Positions 5,946 to 10,338 of a stretch of DNA of 10,338 nt are shown here, one piece after another. The notes under the pieces were generated by a model, which had not been told where the DNA came from, did no database searches, and worked only from the letters and a program-made list of their open reading frames with translations. Position 1 is the first letter of the stretch; each line of letters begins with the position of its first letter. The DNA lies in contig MERZ01000030.1 in assembly GCA_001770785.1 (NCBI GenBank), positions 3,984-14,321 on the forward strand, given 5' to 3'. Source of the DNA: Burkholderiales bacterium RIFCSPHIGHO2_12_FULL_61_11. GTDB taxonomy: Bacteria; Pseudomonadota; Gammaproteobacteria; Burkholderiales; Burkholderiaceae_C. Both the position numbers and the translations under genes were made by a program.

Positions 5946-7031
5946 TTACATCAATTCCCCGATGGCAACCGGAATGCGTCTTCTGCCAAAGTTTCCGGCT
6001 CGCGCATCAAAGCGCCCTGCAATGGCCGTACCGCAATCCGGACAGTTCCCCTCGCTGGTCAGCCGGTATTGCTTGATCTGGTACCAGTCGCGCACGATCA
6101 GCGGGGCCTGGCAGCCGGGGCAAAACGTTGTATCGCCTTCCTGATTGTGCACATTGCCGGTGTAGACATACTGCAAACCTTCGCGCAGGGCGATAGCTCG
6201 GGCGCGTACCAATGTGCCAGCCGGCGTGGCTGGAATATCGGGCATTTTGTAATCCGGATGGAACGCCGAAAAGTGCAGTGGCACGTCAACACCGAGTTCC
6301 TTTCTGATCCATTGGCACATCGCGGTGATTTCCTCATTCGAGTCGTTTTGACCGGGAATGAGCAAGGTGGTAATTTCAAACCATACGTTTGTTTCATGCT
6401 TGAGATAGCGCAAGGTATCGAGCACCGGCTGCAGCTGCGAGCCTGTCAGCTTGAAGTAGAAAGCGTCGGTAAATGCCTTCAGGTCAACATTGGCGGCGTC
6501 CATTTTTGCGTAAAAATCGCGCCTGGCCTGGTCATGCATATAGCCTGCGGTGACGGCCACGGCCTTGATGCCACGGGCATGGCAGGCATCTGCCACATCC
6601 ATTGCATATTCAGCGAAGATGACCGGATCGTTGTAGGTAAACGCCACGCTCTTGCAGCCATGTTGTTCCGCTGCGGCGGCAATGGCCGTTGGCGACGCCT
6701 GATCCATCAACCGATCCATGTCCCTGGACTTGCTGATATCCCAGTTCTGGCAGAACTTGCACGCCAGATTGCAACCCGCCGTGCCAAAAGACAGCACGCT
6801 GCTGCCCGGGTAAAAGTGATTGAGCGGTTTCTTTTCGATCGGGTCAATGCAGAAACCCGATGAGCGTCCATACGTGGTGAGGATCATCTGGTCGCCCTCG
6901 CGCATGCGCACAAAACAGGCGCCGCGCTGTCCTTCGTGCAACTTGCAGTCACGCGGACACAGGTCACACTGCATGCGCCCGTCATCCAGCATGTGCCAAT
7001 AGCGGGCCTTGTAAGCAGAATTTTCAATCAT
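5946..7031 (-). CDS. amrS: AmmeMemoRadiSam system radical SAM enzyme (AmrS)
   Basis: A 361-residue radical S-adenosylmethionine enzyme of the family formerly annotated as pyruvate formate-lyase activating-like. The [4Fe-4S] cluster motif is C87-x3-C91-x2-C94 in CNLACKFC, followed by FCQNWDISK. An N-terminal Cys group CDLCPRDC (C22, C25, C29) plus C39 is typical of the family, and two C-x2-C pairs near the end (C304/C307 and C330/C333) look like a zinc ribbon. Other landmarks are FTYNDPVIFAEY (131-142), VDLKAF (182-187) and LIPGQND (224-230). The start ATG at 7031 overlaps the amrA stop as ATGA and has GGGAGA nine bases upstream; an earlier start at 7064 is less likely. Last gene of the amrB-amrA-amrS unit. 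AmrS probably cuts SAM to 5'-deoxyadenosyl radical; its substrate is unknown to me. Confidence 0.93.
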   Translation of the reverse strand: MIENSAYKARYWHMLDDGRMQCDLCPRDCKLHEGQRGACFVRMREGDQMILTTYGRSSGFCIDPIEKKPLNHFYPGSSVLSFGTAGCNLACKFCQNWDISKSRDMDRLMDQASPTAIAAAAEQHGCKSVAFTYNDPVIFAEYAMDVADACHARGIKAVAVTAGYMHDQARRDFYAKMDAANVDLKAFTDAFYFKLTGSQLQPVLDTLRYLKHETNVWFEITTLLIPGQNDSNEEITAMCQWIRKELGVDVPLHFSAFHPDYKMPDIPATPAGTLVRARAIALREGLQYVYTGNVHNQEGDTTFCPGCQAPLIVRDWYQIKQYRLTSEGNCPDCGTAIAGRFDARAGNFGRRRIPVAIGELM

Positions 7032-7606
7032 GCTTGAAATCTCCCAATATCCACTTCTTTCCATTTGCTCACCGTGTAGCGGGAGAGCTTGACTTGCTCA
7101 TCCCAAAAGTCCGGACGCAGGCCAGCCTTGTGCTTCAGGTGCGCCATGAACAGCGTCGCATCAGGCAACTGCTCCCACACTTGCGGCAGAAAGGTGCTGC
7201 GGCAACGGCCAAACTCGAACACCACGCCATCAATGCCCGGCTGCAATTGCGCCAATGCATCATGCTCATCAGAGAACGGCAATGGCTGCATGGCTGACAA
7301 CAGCGAAATCTCGATGTCCGTAGCGTCCAGCTCAGCCTCTGTCAGCGGTGAAAACCGACGGTCGCGGAACGCCGCCGCATGGGCGTTGGACTTGACATCC
7401 AGCAACAGGGAGCGATGCGCTTGCAGCGTGCCGATGCAGCCTCGCAGTTCTCGATGCTGGGTCAATGTGACAAAGCTTGCGCCTTTCTCCTGCAACCATG
7501 GCGAATTCTCGGGCACACGACCCCTCGACCTGCCCAATGCGTCCGAAATGGCAGCACGGGCGATTGAAAGCAACACTTCGCCGGTGTTTTTACGCGTTCC
7601 GGGCAT
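7028..7606 (-). CDS. amrA: AmmeMemoRadiSam system protein A (AMMECR1 domain)
   Basis: A 192-residue cytoplasmic protein consisting of one AMMECR1 domain, the bacterial relative of the human AMMECR1 protein. The hallmark LRGCIGTL is at residues 54-61; further family segments are AAFRDRRFSPLTEAEL (78-93), STFLPQVWEQLP (137-148) and FWDEQVKLSRYTVSKW (167-182). The biochemical role is not established; the invariant LRGCIG loop suggests a catalytic or binding site. The start at 7606 has GAGGAAA eight bases upstream and overlaps the end of amrB by 17 bases. A longer frame from 7741 runs far into amrB, and its extra 45 residues are unlike the family. It overlaps amrS by four bases (ATGA), so the three proteins are probably made together. 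Confidence 0.92.
   Translation of the reverse strand: MPGTRKNTGEVLLSIARAAISDALGRSRGRVPENSPWLQEKGASFVTLTQHRELRGCIGTLQAHRSLLLDVKSNAHAAAFRDRRFSPLTEAELDATDIEISLLSAMQPLPFSDEHDALAQLQPGIDGVVFEFGRCRSTFLPQVWEQLPDATLFMAHLKHKAGLRPDFWDEQVKLSRYTVSKWKEVDIGRFQA
7040..7045 (-). promoter_or_regulatory. Ribosome binding site deciding the amrS start
   Basis: GGGAGA on the minus strand, with its GGAG core nine bases before ATG 7031. Together with the ATGA overlap it supports 7031 over the upstream ATG at 7064. Confidence 0.75.
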
Positions 7607-8417
7607 CGCTTGTTTCCTCGGAAAAAATGAACGAGGCATAGCCAACCACACGGCTCTTGTCGCCAGCGGTATCTCCTGAATTGCACAAATCCAGCAGCCT
7701 GGGGCGCAGCTGATGCTTTCTGGCCGCAAAGACCAGGCCATTGATCGGCGTACCGCCGCAGGCTTGGCTGTGCGTCAAGGACGATTTCATGCCGAGAATG
7801 TGTTGCACGGTTTGCTGGTCCACCGCGCACGCCAAGGCATAAGGCAGGAAATGGGAAAGATCAGAGCTCACCACGATGACGGTTTCCGGCCCGCCCCAGA
7901 GCACATCGAGCACCTGCGCCACTTCTGCCGGGGTCGCGTCGCCGACGGCCAGCGGCACCAGCTTGAAATCATCCAGCACCGATTGCATGAAAGGCAACTG
8001 CACTTCCAGCGAATGCTCCTGGGCATGGGCAGCGGGACTCACCACAACCTGCTTCATCCCGGCCAGTAAGGCAATGGCAGCCTTATCCAGCTCAATGTTC
8101 CCCAACGGTGTTGCAAAAACATCGATACCTGGCAGCGCCAACCCCCGTACCGGCACACGATGCACCGGCCCCAGCAAGACCATGCGCTTGATGGTCTTGC
8201 GTCCGGCCGCAAGCCGGGCATAAGCCATCGCCGCGGTCTGACCGGAGTAGACATAGCCCGCGTGCGGAACCACCATCGCCTTGGGCAGTATTTGTTCAAT
8301 GTCCTGGTCAATATCGTGTAGCGCCGCGGCCAGCAGCGTTTCAATATCATCGGCCAATATCTGTCTGTTGCCCGGATAAAAGGCACCAGCCACAGCGGGA
8401 TGACGGATCGTAGGCAT
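7590..8417 (-). CDS. amrB: AmmeMemoRadiSam system protein B (Memo-like)
   Basis: A 275-residue cytoplasmic protein of the Memo family, whose fold is shared with LigB-type nonheme-iron dioxygenases. Landmarks in order are RHPAVAGAFYPG (5-16), PHAGYVYSG (51-59), GPVH (83-86), EHSLEVQLPF (134-143), SSDLSHF (184-190) and ACGG (219-222). The residues H52, H86, H189 and C220 appear to match the metal/redox pocket described for human MEMO1 (two His from separate loops, a third His and a Cys), judged from memory of the family. So the pocket looks intact, although no enzymatic reaction is firmly known. The start ATG 8417 has GGAGG five bases upstream. First gene of the operon; its end overlaps amrA by 17 bases. 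No defect seen. Confidence 0.93.
   Translation of the reverse strand: MPTIRHPAVAGAFYPGNRQILADDIETLLAAALHDIDQDIEQILPKAMVVPHAGYVYSGQTAAMAYARLAAGRKTIKRMVLLGPVHRVPVRGLALPGIDVFATPLGNIELDKAAIALLAGMKQVVVSPAAHAQEHSLEVQLPFMQSVLDDFKLVPLAVGDATPAEVAQVLDVLWGGPETVIVVSSDLSHFLPYALACAVDQQTVQHILGMKSSLTHSQACGGTPINGLVFAARKHQLRPRLLDLCNSGDTAGDKSRVVGYASFIFSEETSDARNA
7613..7619 (-). promoter_or_regulatory. Ribosome binding site deciding the amrA start
   Basis: GAGGAAA on the minus strand, inside the last codons of amrB, lies in the right place for ATG 7606. This favours the short 192-residue AmrA over longer in-frame options. Confidence 0.8.
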
Positions 8418-8425
8418 ATCACCCT

Positions 8426-8461
8426 CCCATCGGGTTACAGGGGTAAGCCCTGAATCATGGG
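8426..8461 (-). promoter_or_regulatory. Possible leader hairpin touching the amrB ribosome binding site
   Basis: CAGGG (8438-8442) and CCCTG (8448-8452) form a 5-bp stem; outside it CCCAT (8426-8430) can pair with ATGGG (8457-8461) across an uneven internal loop. The outer pair uses bases bordering the GGAGG at 8423-8427. It might hinder ribosome access. The stems are short and chance is not excluded. Confidence 0.25.
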
Positions 8462-8665
8462 CTGCGGCGGCGTATTACTGTATCGCGCGGTGTTCAATCC
8501 GTGTCGAGTTCTACGCTACGGGCGACTTGTATTGCCTCCACCGCGCTGATTTATTCAGAGTCTCTTAAACTGACTGATAGCAACAGAAATGAGGCTGCGA
8601 CGCCCTTTTTCAAGACTGGGAATCCATCACTTTTGACGGGGGAAAGGCAATGAGTGATACGCCGC

Positions 8666-9739
8666 TCAGTACACGCTGACGCCGCTCCCCTGGGTCACTT
8701 CGCCGATGACGGCGGCATCACCGAAACCTTGCGCGTGGAAAATCGCCAGCACTTGGGCTGCACTGTCCGCGCTGCAAGACACCAGCAGCCCGCCCGAAGT
8801 CTGCGGATCGCTCAGCAGGGCCTTGTCGACCTCGCCAAACGCGTCGGGCAGGCTGATTTCATGGCCATAACTGGCCCAGTTGCGTCCCGATGCGCCGGTG
8901 ATGCAGCCTTGGCTTCCAAGCTCGCGTACACCGGCGATCAATGGCGTACGGGTCCAGTCGAGCCGGATCTGCACGCCCGCTCCACGCGCCAGTTCCAGGG
9001 CGTGGCCTGCCAGGCCAAAGCCGGTGATGTCGGTCAGTGCATGCACGCCTTCCAGCGCGGCCAGCGCAATGCCGGGCTTGTTGAGTTGCGTGGCGAGGGC
9101 GATCATCCGGGCATAGCCTTCGGCGCTCAACTGGTCCTTTTTGAGCGCCGCCGACAAGATGCCGATGCCCAGGGGCTTGCCCAGCACCAGTACATCACCC
9201 ACCTGGGCACCCGAGTTTTTCTTGACGCGCGAGGGATGCACCAGGCCCATCACGACCAGCCCGTAAATCGGCTCCACGGAATCAATCGTGTGGCCGCCTG
9301 CAACCGGAATGCCGGCATCGCGGCAGACGTCGCGGCCGCCGCGCAAAATTGCGCCTATGGTTTCCAGCGGCAGCACGTTGATGGGCATGCCCACCAGCCC
9401 CAGCGCCATGATGGGCGTGCCGCCCATGGCGTACACGTCGCTGATGGCATTGGTGGCGGCGATGCGGCCAAAGTCATACGGGTCATCGACGATTGGCATG
9501 AAAAAATCGGTGGTGGCAATCAGTGCCTGCTCGTCGTTGAGCTGGTATACCGCGGCGTCGTCAGCGGTTTCAATGCCCACCAGCAGTTGCGGTGGCAACG
9601 GAAAATTGGGCAGGTTGCTGGAGTTTTTCAAAATCTCGCTCAGCACGCCCGGCGCAATCTTGCAGCCACAGCCGCCCCCGTGCGACAGGCTGGTCAATCG
9701 AGGCGTGGCGGGTGTTATTGGGGTCTTAGGGGCATTCAT
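8666..9739 (-). CDS. selD: Selenide, water dikinase (selenophosphate synthase)
   Basis: A 357-residue cytoplasmic enzyme that makes selenophosphate from selenide and ATP, the selenium donor for selenocysteine, selenouridine and, in some bacteria, selenosugar/selenoneine. The active-site loop HGGGCGCKI gives C24 and K27, equivalent to E. coli C17 and K20; the residue is a TGT cysteine, not a UGA selenocysteine. Other landmarks are DDAAVY (60-65), TTDFFMPIVDDPYDFGRIAA (76-95), GGHTIDS (148-154), LTDITGFGLAGH (235-246) and LLSDPQTSGGLL (308-319). Length is close to the E. coli protein (347). ATG 9739 is the only sensible start, with a weak ribosome site. It is divergent from an EgtB-like gene and is followed after 248 bases by the amr operon on the same strand; no selA, selB or selU is in the window. 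By context it may serve selenoneine synthesis (then called SenC). Confidence 0.96.
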   Translation of the reverse strand: MNAPKTPITPATPRLTSLSHGGGCGCKIAPGVLSEILKNSSNLPNFPLPPQLLVGIETADDAAVYQLNDEQALIATTDFFMPIVDDPYDFGRIAATNAISDVYAMGGTPIMALGLVGMPINVLPLETIGAILRGGRDVCRDAGIPVAGGHTIDSVEPIYGLVVMGLVHPSRVKKNSGAQVGDVLVLGKPLGIGILSAALKKDQLSAEGYARMIALATQLNKPGIALAALEGVHALTDITGFGLAGHALELARGAGVQIRLDWTRTPLIAGVRELGSQGCITGASGRNWASYGHEISLPDAFGEVDKALLSDPQTSGGLLVSCSADSAAQVLAIFHAQGFGDAAVIGEVTQGSGVSVY

Positions 9740-9898
9740 CAGGAGGCTTTCAAGGACGTTTCAAAGGCGAATCACCCGCTGGTGCGCGCGGGCTTCATTA
9801 AAGGCAATTTGGACAAGTTTATGACAAGGCTTTGAATGGCATCAGCGCAGTGTCACAATGGCTTGACAGAAATTGTGCCCACCGCAGAACTTCGCAGG
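9740..9898. other. Divergent intergenic region between selD and the EgtB-like gene
   Basis: 159 bases that must hold promoters for both directions. Besides the selD candidate, a perfect TTGACA lies at 9863-9868 for the + strand, but no good -10 follows at the normal spacing; transcription from it would start about at ATG 9899. No strong dyad or riboswitch-like structure was recognised. Confidence 0.5.
9797..9827 (-). promoter_or_regulatory. Weak candidate promoter for selD
   Basis: On the minus strand TTGTCA (9822-9827) and TTTAAT (9797-9802) each match the sigma-70 hexamers at five of six positions, but their spacing is 19 bases, longer than the usual 17. It would give a leader of about 50 bases. 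Confidence 0.25.
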
Positions 9899-10338
9899 AT
9901 GCTCGTTTTGGCTTCAGATTCCCTACCCCGTGCATCACCCGGTTTGCCACCGACCGCCAACCCGGACCTGATTGATTCACCGCTCATGCGCAAGGCGGGC
10001 CGCGAGCTGCTGTCGCTGGCGCTGATGGATGCACGCAATCACACGCTGCGCCTGTTTGGCCAGTACCAAAATGCGCTGGAAGGCGTGAATTTTGCCGTGC
10101 CTCAGCTTGACATCGTCAATCCACCGCTCTGGGAGCTGGGCCATGTGGGCTGGTTTCAGGAATGGTGGATAGGCCGCAACATGCAGCGGGCCCTGGGGTC
10201 GCGCTGTGAGCCCAGTCATGCTCGGCTGGCCTCGATCGAGTCGAACGCCGACCGCTGGTGGGATTCGGGGCTGGTTCCGCATGACACGCGCTGGGCCTTG
10301 GACTTGCCTGGCGTGGAAAACTGCCGCGCCTATTTGCT
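9899..10338 (+). CDS. senA: EgtB-like nonheme-iron enzyme, probable selenoneine synthase SenA, N-terminal part
   Basis: An open frame of at least 146 codons that runs off the right edge. The visible part is a DinB-like domain as in EgtB/OvoA/SenA sulfoxide and selenoxide synthases: LSLALMDARNHTLRLFGQY (38-56) is the first helix, and WELGHVGWFQEWWIGRN (78-94) holds H82, the equivalent of the first iron-binding His of EgtB. The other two His ligands and the FGE-sulfatase-like catalytic domain would lie beyond the window. SenA couples a selenosugar to hercynine using O2, giving selenoneine after breakdown; selD directly opposite points to this rather than to ergothioneine synthesis. ATG 9899 has no clear ribosome site; GTG 9875 or ATG 9986 are possible starts. 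Superfamily confident; the SenA assignment is inference from context and overall look. Confidence 0.65.
   Translation, partial: MLVLASDSLPRASPGLPPTANPDLIDSPLMRKAGRELLSLALMDARNHTLRLFGQYQNALEGVNFAVPQLDIVNPPLWELGHVGWFQEWWIGRNMQRALGSRCEPSHARLASIESNADRWWDSGLVPHDTRWALDLPGVENCRAYL

Noticed and set aside
8418..8665. Possible tRNA-Sec or SECIS-like element near selD
   Set aside because: No T-arm/acceptor pairing or CCA end could be found, and the TTCAATCC stretch lacks a matching stem.
9664..9672. Selenocysteine in the SelD active site
   Set aside because: The codon is TGT (Cys), read on the minus strand; there is no in-frame TGA in the gene.
9741..9746. AGGAGG on the plus strand just before selD's start
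   Set aside because: It is on the wrong strand for selD, and no plausible plus-strand gene starts at the proper distance after it.
8654..9835. 393-codon plus-strand open frame over selD
   Set aside because: Antisense to the well-supported selD; its His/Gln-rich translation is typical of a reverse-frame artefact.

Overview
The window looks like chromosomal DNA from a Gram-negative betaproteobacterium, probably Burkholderiales and most likely Comamonadaceae (Polaromonas/Rhodoferax/Variovorax type). This rests on protein style, G/C-rich third codon positions, TRAP transporters with Tat-type signal peptides, and a selD/EgtB-like pair of the kind known from that group. The genus is inference. No rRNA, tRNA, CRISPR array, transposase or phage gene was found.

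Layout. (1) 1-383, +: the C-terminal end of dxs (isoprenoid precursor synthesis). (2) 599-3162, +: two tandem, about 85% identical periplasmic binding proteins of a TakP-like (2-oxoacid) TRAP transporter. Each has its own ribosome binding site and an intrinsic terminator with an identical 15-bp stem. (3) 3210-5589, -: the matching membrane subunits dctQ and dctM, convergent with the binding proteins. dctQ starts at TTG, and its upstream region carries a 12-bp perfect inverted repeat followed by a T run. (4) 5946-8417, -: a three-gene overlapping operon in the order Memo-like (amrB), AMMECR1-like (amrA), radical SAM enzyme (amrS). This is a complete AmmeMemoRadiSam set, a conserved bacterial/archaeal system whose reaction is not known to me. 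(5) 8666-9739, -: selD, selenophosphate synthase. (6) 9899-10338, +, cut by the window end: the N-terminal part of an EgtB-like nonheme-iron sulfoxide/selenoxide synthase, divergent from selD.

How they fit. Both DctP copies probably deliver ligand to the single DctQM permease, so the transporter may have two ligand specificities. A dyad half-site, ATCTGRAAC, occurs upstream of both dctP2 and dctQ, so the two convergent units may share a regulator. The selD/EgtB-like pair resembles the selenoneine pathway (SenA with a SelD-type SenC), in which selenophosphate feeds a selenosugar that SenA joins to hercynine. The third gene, senB, would have to lie outside the window. The best candidates for little-described biology are the AmmeMemoRadiSam operon and the selD/senA-like locus.
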